A stretch of 64,000 bases of DNA from JBBROS01 sp965213845 (GTDB lineage Bacteria; Pseudomonadota; Alphaproteobacteria; Acetobacterales; Acetobacteraceae): positions 124,001 to 188,000 of the forward strand of contig CBDCAI010000003.1 in NCBI GenBank assembly GCA_965213845.1, read 5' to 3'. Both the position numbers and the translations under genes were made by a program. This document shows positions 8,366 to 16,066 of the stretch, one piece after another. The notes below the pieces were generated by a model, which ran no database searches, was not told the DNA's origin, and worked only from the letters and a program-made list of their open reading frames with translations. How positions within the stretch are numbered: the first letter of the stretch is position 1; the number at the start of each line of letters is the position of its first letter.

Positions 8366-8441
8366 GGGGTGCTCCGATCAGAGCTGGTGCCGGGTGGTTG
8401 GCCGGCCTGTTGGGGCGGAGTGGGTCCGGTACCCTTTAATG

Positions 8442-8456
8442 CGGAGGCTCCCTCCG
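8442..8456. promoter_or_regulatory. Candidate TetR operator between paoA and tetR
   Basis: Perfect inverted repeat CGGAGG-CTC-CCTCCG, centred at 8449, in the divergent 120-bp gap. It is preceded by CTTTAAT, one of the few A/T-rich stretches nearby. Size and position suit binding of the adjacent TetR protein and control of both directions. This is inference from context. Confidence 0.5.
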
Positions 8457-8485
8457 TTTTTCAAGGGGCGTGTGGCGATGGGATT

Positions 8486-9124
8486 GTGACAGGGCGCGGG
8501 GCGGGGCCGGCGCGGAAGCCTCGGGCCGACGCGGCGCGGAACCGGGAGCGGGTGCTGGAGGCGGCGAAGACGGTGTTCGGCGCGGGGGGGCCGGATGCCG
8601 GGCCGGGGGCGAGCCTTGCGGGGGCGAGCCTGGGTGCCGTGGCACGGCAGGCGGGGGTGGGGATCGGGACGTTGTATCGGCATTTCCCGACGCGGGAGGC
8701 GTTGTTCGAGGCGGTGTATCGGCGGGAGGTGCAGCAGCTGGCGGAGCTGGCGGAGGCGCTGGACGCGGACCCGGCGCCGGTGGCGGCGTTGCGGCGTTGG
8801 CTGCGGGCGAACGTGGAGTTCATCGCGACCAAGCGGGGGATGGTGGCGGCGCTGGCGTTGGCGGTGCAGGCCTCGCCGGAGCTGATGGCGTTCAGCGTCG
8901 ATCGGCTGACGCGGGCGATCGGGCGTTTGTTGGATCGGGCGGTGGCGGCGGGGGCGATCCGGGGGGACATCGCGCCGGAGGACCTGCTGCGGACGCTGGT
9001 GGGGCTGTGCTACGCGCAGGACTCGCCGGGGTGGCAGGCGCGGGTGCTCCGGCTGGTGGACGTGTTCGTAGACGGGCTGTGTCGGCCTGTGGACGCGGGG
9101 GGTGCACCGCCCGGGCGGGGCTGA
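8486..9124 (+). CDS. TetR/AcrR family transcriptional regulator
   Basis: 212 residues from a GTG at 8486; no ATG in frame gives a better start. The N-terminal helix-turn-helix is clear (ERVLEAAKTVF ... LGAVARQAGVGIGTLYRHF, residues about 17-70), with a short Gly/Ala/Pro insert between helices 1 and 2. The C-terminal ligand domain has the common form of AcrR-like proteins acting on small organic effectors. It is divergent from paoABC and upstream of three catabolic genes, so it probably represses one or both groups through the palindrome at 8442-8456. The codons are strikingly G-ending (GGG for Gly), like all + strand genes up to 23.5 kb. Confidence 0.85.
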   Translation: MTGRGAGPARKPRADAARNRERVLEAAKTVFGAGGPDAGPGASLAGASLGAVARQAGVGIGTLYRHFPTREALFEAVYRREVQQLAELAEALDADPAPVAALRRWLRANVEFIATKRGMVAALALAVQASPELMAFSVDRLTRAIGRLLDRAVAAGAIRGDIAPEDLLRTLVGLCYAQDSPGWQARVLRLVDVFVDGLCRPVDAGGAPPGRG

Positions 9125-9205
9125 GGTGGCGCTGTGGCGTTTGCGGCGGGTTCTGGCACAGTCTTGCCAAGGGCGGGGTCGAATGCCGCCCGAGGGGAGG
9201 CGTCG

Positions 9206-9754
9206 ATGCGCGTACGGGATTTGCGGCCGGAGGAGATGACGGCGGCGCAGCGGCGGGTGGCGGAGGCGGCGGCGGCCGGGAAGCGGGGGCGGGTCCCTGC
9301 CCCGCTGCGGGCGTGGCTGCACAGCCCGGAGATGGGCGACCGGGCGCAGAGCCTGGGGGCGTTCCTGCGTTACGAGACGAGCCTGGGGCCGGCGTTGTCG
9401 GAGCTTGCGATCCTGGTGACGGCGCGGTTCTGGACATCGCAGTACGAGTGGTATGCGCATCGGCGGGAGGCGGAGAAGGCCGGGGTGGATGCGGCCGTGA
9501 TCGCGGCGATCGCGGCGCGGAGGACACCGGTGCTGACGGACCCGAAGGCGCGGGCCGTTTACGAGTACGCGATGGCGCTGCATGGGACGCACCAGGTGCC
9601 GCAGGCGGTGCACGATGCGGCGGTCGGGGCGTTGGGCGAGACGGGGACGGTCGAGCTGGTGGGGGTGCTGGGGTATTACACGCTGGTGGCGATGACGCTG
9701 AACGCGTTCGAGATCGAGGTGCCCGAGGGGGAGGTCGCGGAGCTTTCGCCTTGA
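9206..9754 (+). CDS. Carboxymuconolactone decarboxylase (CMD/AhpD-like) family protein
   Basis: 182 residues from the ATG at 9206, preceded by GAGGGGAGG. The segment LSELAILVTARFWTSQYEWYAHRREAEKAG is the CMD-family core, with the E and H positions but without the CxxC of peroxidase AhpD. Such proteins act in aromatic ring-cleavage pathways or have unknown roles. Its TGA overlaps the TTG of the following SDR gene, and the amidohydrolase follows, so the three genes form an operon downstream of the TetR gene. Confidence 0.8.
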   Translation: MRVRDLRPEEMTAAQRRVAEAAAAGKRGRVPAPLRAWLHSPEMGDRAQSLGAFLRYETSLGPALSELAILVTARFWTSQYEWYAHRREAEKAGVDAAVIAAIAARRTPVLTDPKARAVYEYAMALHGTHQVPQAVHDAAVGALGETGTVELVGVLGYYTLVAMTLNAFEIEVPEGEVAELSP

Positions 9755-10572
9755 GCGGCGCCGGGTCCGGACGGCTGGCGGGCAAGGTGGCGATCGTGAC
9801 GGGGGCGGGATGCGTCGGGCCGGGGTGGGGCAACGGGCGGGCGGCGGCGGTGGCGTTCGCGCGGGAGGGGGCACGGGTGTTCGCGGTCGACCTGCACGCG
9901 GATGCGATGGCGGAGACGGTGGAGCGGGCGCGGGACGCGGCAGGCCCTGGGGGCGAGATCCGGACGCATGTGTGCGACGCGGGGGAGAGCGAGGCGGTGG
10001 GCGGGATGGTGGCGGCATGCCTCGCGGCGTTCGGCCGGGTGGACATCCTGGTGAACAACGTCGGGGGTTCGGCGAAGGGGGGTGCGGTGACGCTGTCGGA
10101 GGCGGATTGGGGACGGCAGCTGGCGTTCAACCTGACCACGGTGTTCCTGGGGTGCAAGCACGTGATCCCGGCGATGCTGGAGGGCGGCGGGGGGTCGATC
10201 GTGAACACCGCGTCGACGTCGGGGCAGCGTTGGACCGGTGCGGCACAGGTGGGGTATGCGGCGGCAAAGGCGGGGGTGATCCAGTTCGGGCGGGTGACGG
10301 CGGTGGAGTATGGGGCGCGGAACATCCGGGTGAACACGGTGGTCCCGGGGCAGATGCACACGCCGATGGTGGAGGTTCGGCTGGCCGGGCAGCGGGCCGG
10401 GGGGGACGTGGCGGCGCTGTTGCGGAGCCGGGTGGCGCGGATCCCGCTGGGGTTCATGGGCGATGGGCGGGACACGGCGGCTGCGGCGTTGTTCCTGGCG
10501 TCGGACGAGGCGCGGTTCATCACGGGGACGGAGATCGTGGTGGATGGCGGGATGACGGCGCGCTGTGACTGA
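9751..10572 (+). CDS. SDR family NAD(P)-dependent oxidoreductase
   Basis: 273 residues from a TTG at 9751 that overlaps the previous stop codon (TTGA); no ATG lies before the Rossmann fold. Visible landmarks are VTGAGCVGPGWGNGRAAAV (cofactor loop, with an unusually long Gly segment), DILVNNVGG, IVNTASTSG (catalytic Ser), VGYAAAKAGV (catalytic Tyr and Lys), NTVVPG and the ending TEIVVDGGM. It is a classical-type short-chain dehydrogenase, probably acting on an intermediate of the same pathway as the neighbouring CMD protein and amidohydrolase. The substrate is not known. Confidence 0.85.
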   Translation: MSGAGSGRLAGKVAIVTGAGCVGPGWGNGRAAAVAFAREGARVFAVDLHADAMAETVERARDAAGPGGEIRTHVCDAGESEAVGGMVAACLAAFGRVDILVNNVGGSAKGGAVTLSEADWGRQLAFNLTTVFLGCKHVIPAMLEGGGGSIVNTASTSGQRWTGAAQVGYAAAKAGVIQFGRVTAVEYGARNIRVNTVVPGQMHTPMVEVRLAGQRAGGDVAALLRSRVARIPLGFMGDGRDTAAAALFLASDEARFITGTEIVVDGGMTARCD

Positions 10573-10578
10573 GGCGCA

Positions 10579-11487
10579 GTGACAGGTGGGGCAGTGACAG
10601 ATCGGGGAGCGGGTCCGGTGCCGGACGGGCCGCCGCCGCATCCGGAGCCTCGCGTGCCCGCCCTGGTGCTGCCGCCCGGGGCGTGTGATTCGCACTGCCA
10701 CATCTACGGCCCGTTCGCGCGGTTTCCGTTGCCGCCGGACCGCAGCTTCACGCCGAACGAGGCGCCGGAGACGGCGTTGCGGCGGCTGCACGACCATCTG
10801 GGGATTTCACGGGCGGTGATCGTGCAGAGCCAGGGGCATGGGTTCGACCACCGCCCGCTGCTGGCGGCGCTGGCCGCGGGGGGCGGGCGGTATCGGGGGG
10901 TGGCGTTGATCCGGGCGGCAACGAGCGACGGCGAGATCGCGGGGTTCGCGGCGGCCGGGGTGTGCGGGGCGCGGTTCAGCTTCATGGCGCATCTGGGCGC
11001 GCGACCGGACCCGGAGCTGGTGCGGTGGGTGGTGGCGCGGGTGCGGGAGCATGGTTGGCACGTCGCGATCCATGTGGCGGGGCTGGGGCTGGTGGAGCAC
11101 GAGGCATTGATCCGGTCGATCGGAGCACCGGTCGTGATCGATCACATCGGCCGTCCGGATATCGCGGAGGGGGCGGATGGGCCGGTGATGGGGGCGCTGC
11201 GGCGGCTGCTCGACACGGGCCGGGTCTGGGTGAAGTTGAGCGGGGTGGACCGTGTTTCCGCGACGGGGACGCCGTTTGCGGATGCGGCCGGCTATGCCGC
11301 GCTGATCGCCAGGCACGCGCCGGAGCGGGTGCTTTGGGGGAGCGACTGGCCACATGTGAACCTGCAGGGGCCCATGCCGGATGACGGAGACCTTGTTGAC
11401 GCAATCGGGGTGATCGCGCCGGGTGCGGCAGCAAGGCGGCTGCTGCTGGTGGACAACCCGAGAGCGTTTTTCGGCTTTCGCGATTAA
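10579..11487 (+). CDS. Amidohydrolase-2 family lactonase, LigI-like
   Basis: 302 residues from a GTG at 10579; a second GTG at 10594 has the better ribosome site (GGTGGGG) and would drop five residues. The metal-dependent hydrolase fold is shown by DSHCHIYGP (HxH), VIQSQGHG, VAIHVAGLG, VIDHIGRPD and the C-terminal LWGSDWPH. This set is typical of 2-pyrone-4,6-dicarboxylate lactonase (LigI) and sugar-lactone relatives. It probably opens a lactone made in the operon's pathway. The exact substrate is inference. Confidence 0.82.
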   Translation: MTGGAVTDRGAGPVPDGPPPHPEPRVPALVLPPGACDSHCHIYGPFARFPLPPDRSFTPNEAPETALRRLHDHLGISRAVIVQSQGHGFDHRPLLAALAAGGGRYRGVALIRAATSDGEIAGFAAAGVCGARFSFMAHLGARPDPELVRWVVARVREHGWHVAIHVAGLGLVEHEALIRSIGAPVVIDHIGRPDIAEGADGPVMGALRRLLDTGRVWVKLSGVDRVSATGTPFADAAGYAALIARHAPERVLWGSDWPHVNLQGPMPDDGDLVDAIGVIAPGAAARRLLLVDNPRAFFGFRD

Positions 11488-11590
11488 TTTGAGACATAAC
11501 GCCATTCAGTCCCGGTTTTCTGGGATGTGTTCCATTTTTGATTAATTGTCTTGCGGGATGATGTGCCTCGGAAATCGGGAGCACGCCATC

Positions 11591-14500
11591 ATGGTTGCGA
11601 AGAAGTGGGTCGGCGGGACGGGGTCTTCTTGGGCGACCAGCGCGGACTGGGCGGGCGGTGTGGCGCCGACGGGGTCGGACGCGGTGACGTTGGGGGACAC
11701 TGCGGGGCTGGTGACCGGGAGCGGGGTTGCCGGGGCGCTGGCGATTTCGGGGGCGGCGGGGCTGGGCGGGGCGTTCTCGGCGGGGTCGTTGAGCGTGGGT
11801 TCGACCGGGCATGTGGCGGGGCTGGGGCTGGGTGCGGGGTCGCTGGCGGTGTCGGGCGCGGCGGTGGTGGTGGACGGGTCGCTGCGGGTGGGGGCCGGGG
11901 CGCGGCTGACGGTGGGCGGGACTCTGACCCTGGGGGTGGCGCGGACGGCTTATGATTATGGGTTCGTCACGAACGGGGTGGCGGTCACGGGTGGGGGCGT
12001 GGTCCAGGCCGGAGGGCTGGCGCTTCTGTCGAGCGCGCTGGTGACGGACGGCGTGACGGTGGATGCGGGGTCGGTGCTGGAGGCGGGGTCCGCCGGGGGC
12101 GCTGCCCTGGGGGCGCTGACGGTGGATGCAGGGCGGACGGTGTCGGGGGCCGGGGTGATCGCGGCGGCGGGCGGGGTGGTGAACCAGGGGGTGATCGCGG
12201 CGCAGGGGGGCGTTCTGGCGCTGTCGGGAACGGTGTCGGGGGCGGGGCAGCTGCAGATCGGGTCGGGAGGGACGCTGGACCTTTCGGGCGTGACGGCGGA
12301 GAGCCAGGCGATCGGGTTCACGGCGGTGGGCGGGACGCTTGTGGTGGGCGGCGCGGCGCTGCAGGGCGTGGTGAGCGGCTTCGTGGCGGGGGACACGCTC
12401 GTGTATTCGGGCGCAGCCGCGGGGCCGGGCCAGGTGACGGGTGCGGTGTGGCACGCGGGCAGCGGCGGGACGGGCACGCTGTCGCTGCTGGGTGGCGGCG
12501 GTGCGGTGGTGGGCAGCCTGGTGCTGGCTGGGGACTATGCCGGCAACGTGTTCCAGGTGACGCCCGGGGCCACGCCGTCGCGGTTCGACGTGACGCTCGG
12601 GGTGGTGACGGACGGGTCGGGTGGCGTGGCGAGCGCGGGCACGCGGGGGCGGGACGTGTTTGGCTGGGCCGCCTCGGGGAGCGGGGCCTGGGGGGATGCG
12701 GGGCGGTGGTGGGACGGGGTTCCGGGGCGCGCGGCCGGGGTTGCGCCGGGGTGGAGCGACGTGGTGACGATCGTGGGACCGGGGTCCGGGTCGTATCAGG
12801 TGGTGTCGGGGACGGGGAACGCGGCGCAGCTTTCCCTCGTGGGCGACACGACGCTGCAGGGCGTGTTCCAGACAGGTCTGCTGAGCGTCGGGACGGCGGC
12901 GGCGGCGGGGGCGCTGTGCGTGGGCACGGGCAGCGTGGTCCTGGCGGCGGCCGCCACGCTGATGGATGGCCCGGCGCTGGTGAGCGGGGCCGGGGCGACG
13001 CTGCGGGTCTCGGGCGGGCTGACGCTGGGCGCGCCGCCTTCGCCCTTCGACTACGGGTTCGTCGCGAACACGCTGACGGTGTCGGCAGGGGGCACGGTGC
13101 AGGCGGACACGCTGGTGCTGCAGGGGGGTCCCTTGGTGAGCGACGTGGTGGCGGTGGACGGGACGTCGTCGCTGGAGGTCGGGGCGGCGATTGGCGAGGC
13201 GACGACTGGCGGGGTGGCGGCGGGGACCTTGACGGTGGATGCCGGGCACATGGTGGTCGGGACCGGATGGCTGCGGGCGGCGAACGGGGTGGTGAACCAG
13301 GGGACCATCCTGGCGCAGGGCGGGGCGCTGCGGGTGACAGGGGCGATCCTGGGCGGGGGGTCGGTGCTGGTGGGGGCCGGGGGGACGCTGGACCTGTCGG
13401 CTTCGGGGAGCGTGGACACGGAGGCTGTGGCATTCACGGGGACGAACGCGACGCTGCTGATCGGAGCGTCGGCAGAGGGTGCGGGAACGCTGACGCAGCA
13501 GGGGTCGATCGGGGGATTCCTGCCTGGCGACACCATCGCGATGTACTGCCCGGGCACGGGGCTGACGGGGGTGTCGTGGCAGGCCGGCGACGGGGGCCGG
13601 GGCGTGCTGACGCTGCTGAGCGGGGCCTCGGTGCTGGGGACGCTGGTGCTGACGGGGGTGGATGCGGGGGCGTCGTTCCAGGTGCTGCCGGGATCGTCGC
13701 CGGCGATCTACGCGATCACGCTGGTGGCGCAGGCGAGTGCGCCGGCGCCGGCGGGGACGGCGGGGGCGGACGCCTATGTGTGGACCGGTGCCGGTTCGGG
13801 CTCGGGCGCCTGGGGCGATGCGCGGAACTGGCGGGACGTCACTGCCGGAGTGGGGGGTGCGGGGGTGGCGCCGGGTGCCGTCGATGCGGTGGTGCTGGGC
13901 GGGACGGCGTCCGTGACCGGCAACGGGACGGCAGGCTCGATCACGGTGGGTGGGGCTGCGACGATGACGGGCAGCTTCCATGCGGGGTCGGTCGCGGTGT
14001 CGGGCGGGGCGTCGCTGGTTCTGGGCCAGGGCGGGACGTTGACGGCCGTGTCGGGCCGGGTGGCGGGGGGGCAGGTTCAGCTGCAGGGGAACGGGGCCCG
14101 GCTTGCAATGGCTGGGGGGCTGACGCTGGATGGCGGTGCTGGCGGGGCGGGGCTTTCGGTGGCGGGCGGCGGGGCGGCGCAGCTGGGCGGCCTGGTGCTG
14201 ACGGCGGGTGCGGTGGCGGTAGACGCGTCGTCGTCGCTGGAGGTGGGCGGGGCCGGGAACGGTGCGGCGGGACGGCTGACGGTGGATGCCGGGGCGGTGC
14301 TGAGCGGCGGCGGGGCGTTGAGCGTGGCCGGCATGGGCGGGGTCGTGGACCGGGGGACGATCCTGGCGCAGGGCGTGCTTCGGGTGGATGCCGCGGTCTC
14401 GGGGAACGGGCAGCTGCTGATTGCGCGGGGGGCGACGCTCGATCTGGACGGCGGGGTTGCGAGCACGGCGGGCGTCACGTTCGATAGCGCGGTGGGCCAG

Positions 14501-15940
14501 GGCGGGAACACGGGGACGCTGGGGGTGCGGTCGGTGGCGCCAGGTGCGCTGAACGCGCAGGGGATCGTGTCGGGGTTAGTACTGGGGGACAGCATCAGCT
14601 ACACGGGCGCGGCGCTGACGGGGGCGGCCTGGCTGGCGTCGGGGGATGGCACGGGGGTGCTGACGCTGACGAGCGCTGCGGGCGTGGTGGGGACGCTGAC
14701 GCTGGCGGGGGACTACACGGGATATGGGTTCCAGGTGTCGGCCGGGGCGGCGGGCACGTCGGCGGTCGGGTTGGCGATCACCGACCCGCTGTTCGACGTG
14801 GGCTACTACCTGAAGATGAACCCCGATATCGCGGCGTCGGGGGTGGACCCGTACTGGCACTACCTGAACGTGGGGTGGCGCGAGGGGCGGAACCCCGATG
14901 CGTTCTTCGACACGAGCTATTACCTCAAGACCAACCCGGACGTGGCGGTGGCGGACAACCTGCCCTTCGCGCAGGGGGCCGGGCCGAACCCGATGACGCA
15001 TTTCGAGTTCAACGGCTGGGCGGAAGGTCGGCAGCCGAGCCTGGGGTTCTCGGACTCGGCGTATCTGGCGGGGTCGCCGGACGTGGCGGCGGCGGGGATG
15101 AACCCGTTGGTGCATTACCTGGACGCCGGGCGGTCCGAGGGGCGGGTGACGGGGCTGCCGGGATTCGATGGGAACCTGGGCGCGGCGGACCCGATGGTGG
15201 ACGCGGGGTATTTCGATGCGCAGCTGGGCGCGACGCTGGTGCCGGGGGGCGTCGCCGGGCAGGCGCAGGCGGCGGAGCTGTACGACACGATGGGCTGGAA
15301 GGCGGGGCTGAACCCGAATGCGTGGTTCGACACTGATTACTACCTGGCGCAGAACCCGGACGTGAAGGCGTCGGGCGTGGACCCGCTCAAGCAGTTCGAG
15401 ACGGTGGGGTGGCAGCAGGGCCGTGACCCGAGCCTGGCGTTCTCGGTGTCGAAGTATCTGGCGGGGTCGCCGGACGTGGCGGCCGTGCACATGGACCCGC
15501 TGCTGCATTACGTGGAGATCGGCGCATCGGAGCAGCGGCCGGTGTTCCTGACCGGGGGGACGGCTTCGGCGGACCCGCTGGTGGATGCCGGGTTTTACGA
15601 CCGGCAGCTGGGGGCGACGATCATCCCGGGCGGGGCTGCGGGGGCCGAGCAGGCTGCCTCGAGCTATGCCACGACGGGTTGGAAGGCGGGGTTGAACCCG
15701 GATGCCTGGTTCGACACGAAGTACTACCTGTCGCACAACCCGGACATCGCCGCGGCGCACATCGACCCGCTGCTGCATTACGAGACGCAGGGGTGGCTCG
15801 AGGGCCGGAACCCTTCGGCGCAGTTCGACACGAACAAGTATCTGGCAGCGAACACGGATGTGGCGGCGGCACGGATGGACCCGCTGCTGCACTTCGTCAT
15901 CGCCGGGCAGTTCGAGGGGCGACAGGCGTTTGCGGTTTAG
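11591..15940 (+). CDS. Giant repetitive surface/secreted protein (three beta-rich modules plus nine C-terminal repeats)
   Basis: 1449 residues from the ATG at 11591 (GGGAGC upstream), with no signal peptide. Three related modules of about 340-370 residues start at residues 3, 355 and 727. Each opens with a W-rich signature (SSWATSADWAGGVAP, GAWGDAGRWWDGVPG, GAWGDARNWRD) and continues with Gly/Ala/Val/Thr-rich beta-helix-like sequence. Each ends with a GFxxGDt block and a short LxGDYxGxxFQV strand. From residue 1065 nine repeats of about 40 residues follow, of the type FDTxYYLxxNPDVAxxxxDPLxHYxxxGWxEGRxPS. The sequence is poor in Cys and rich in Gly, as in adhesins or S-layer-like proteins. 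It has no RTX or Hint domain. A role in surface adhesion is inferred. A strong hairpin follows the stop. Confidence 0.78.
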   Translation: MVAKKWVGGTGSSWATSADWAGGVAPTGSDAVTLGDTAGLVTGSGVAGALAISGAAGLGGAFSAGSLSVGSTGHVAGLGLGAGSLAVSGAAVVVDGSLRVGAGARLTVGGTLTLGVARTAYDYGFVTNGVAVTGGGVVQAGGLALLSSALVTDGVTVDAGSVLEAGSAGGAALGALTVDAGRTVSGAGVIAAAGGVVNQGVIAAQGGVLALSGTVSGAGQLQIGSGGTLDLSGVTAESQAIGFTAVGGTLVVGGAALQGVVSGFVAGDTLVYSGAAAGPGQVTGAVWHAGSGGTGTLSLLGGGGAVVGSLVLAGDYAGNVFQVTPGATPSRFDVTLGVVTDGSGGVASAGTRGRDVFGWAASGSGAWGDAGRWWDGVPGRAAGVAPGWSDVVTIVGPGSGSYQVVSGTGNAAQLSLVGDTTLQGVFQTGLLSVGTAAAAGALCVGTGSVVLAAAATLMDGPALVSGAGATLRVSGGLTLGAPPSPFDYGFVANTLTVSAGGTVQADTLVLQGGPLVSDVVAVDGTSSLEVGAAIGEATTGGVAAGTLTVDAGHMVVGTGWLRAANGVVNQGTILAQGGALRVTGAILGGGSVLVGAGGTLDLSASGSVDTEAVAFTGTNATLLIGASAEGAGTLTQQGSIGGFLPGDTIAMYCPGTGLTGVSWQAGDGGRGVLTLLSGASVLGTLVLTGVDAGASFQVLPGSSPAIYAITLVAQASAPAPAGTAGADAYVWTGAGSGSGAWGDARNWRDVTAGVGGAGVAPGAVDAVVLGGTASVTGNGTAGSITVGGAATMTGSFHAGSVAVSGGASLVLGQGGTLTAVSGRVAGGQVQLQGNGARLAMAGGLTLDGGAGGAGLSVAGGGAAQLGGLVLTAGAVAVDASSSLEVGGAGNGAAGRLTVDAGAVLSGGGALSVAGMGGVVDRGTILAQGVLRVDAAVSGNGQLLIARGATLDLDGGVASTAGVTFDSAVGQGGNTGTLGVRSVAPGALNAQGIVSGLVLGDSISYTGAALTGAAWLASGDGTGVLTLTSAAGVVGTLTLAGDYTGYGFQVSAGAAGTSAVGLAITDPLFDVGYYLKMNPDIAASGVDPYWHYLNVGWREGRNPDAFFDTSYYLKTNPDVAVADNLPFAQGAGPNPMTHFEFNGWAEGRQPSLGFSDSAYLAGSPDVAAAGMNPLVHYLDAGRSEGRVTGLPGFDGNLGAADPMVDAGYFDAQLGATLVPGGVAGQAQAAELYDTMGWKAGLNPNAWFDTDYYLAQNPDVKASGVDPLKQFETVGWQQGRDPSLAFSVSKYLAGSPDVAAVHMDPLLHYVEIGASEQRPVFLTGGTASADPLVDAGFYDRQLGATIIPGGAAGAEQAASSYATTGWKAGLNPDAWFDTKYYLSHNPDIAAAHIDPLLHYETQGWLEGRNPSAQFDTNKYLAANTDVAAARMDPLLHFVIAGQFEGRQAFAV
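14783..15937 (+). repeat. Nine protein repeats in three higher-order triplets
   Basis: The triplets begin at residues 1065 (DPLFDVGYY), 1200 (DPMVDAGYF) and 1328 (DPLVDAGFY). Within each, the second unit reads FDTxYYLxxNPDV and the third (Y/KYLAxxxDVAA) ends before the next DP. Units 4 and 7 share QLGAT(L/I)(V/I)PGG, and units 5 and 8 share KAGLNP(N/D)AWFDT. The block therefore seems to have grown by duplication of a 120-135-residue unit. Confidence 0.8.
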
Positions 15941-16012
15941 CCGGAGGGATTGTTGAACGATTCCGGTGTTGGCGTTTCCCTACGACGGGATATTGCGTGA
16001 GGGCGGAGCGGC

Positions 16013-16042
16013 GTGGATCACCGGGATAAGCCGGTGATCCAC
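16013..16042. terminator. Bidirectional hairpin between convergent genes
   Basis: A perfect 12-bp stem, GTGGATCACCGG / CCGGTGATCCAC, with the loop GATAAG, followed by GATTTCGTT. It lies between the end of the surface-protein gene and the end of the esterase gene, so it probably stops transcription from both sides. It lacks a long T tract. Confidence 0.65.
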
Positions 16043-16066
16043 GATTTCGTTAGGGTGAGCGGTGGG

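Noticed and set aside
3344..9124. Long Gly-rich frames on the + strand opposite the pao operon
   Set aside because: They are GC-driven shadows of paoABC. Their composition is extreme (runs of Gly, Ala and Val) and no family motif is seen.
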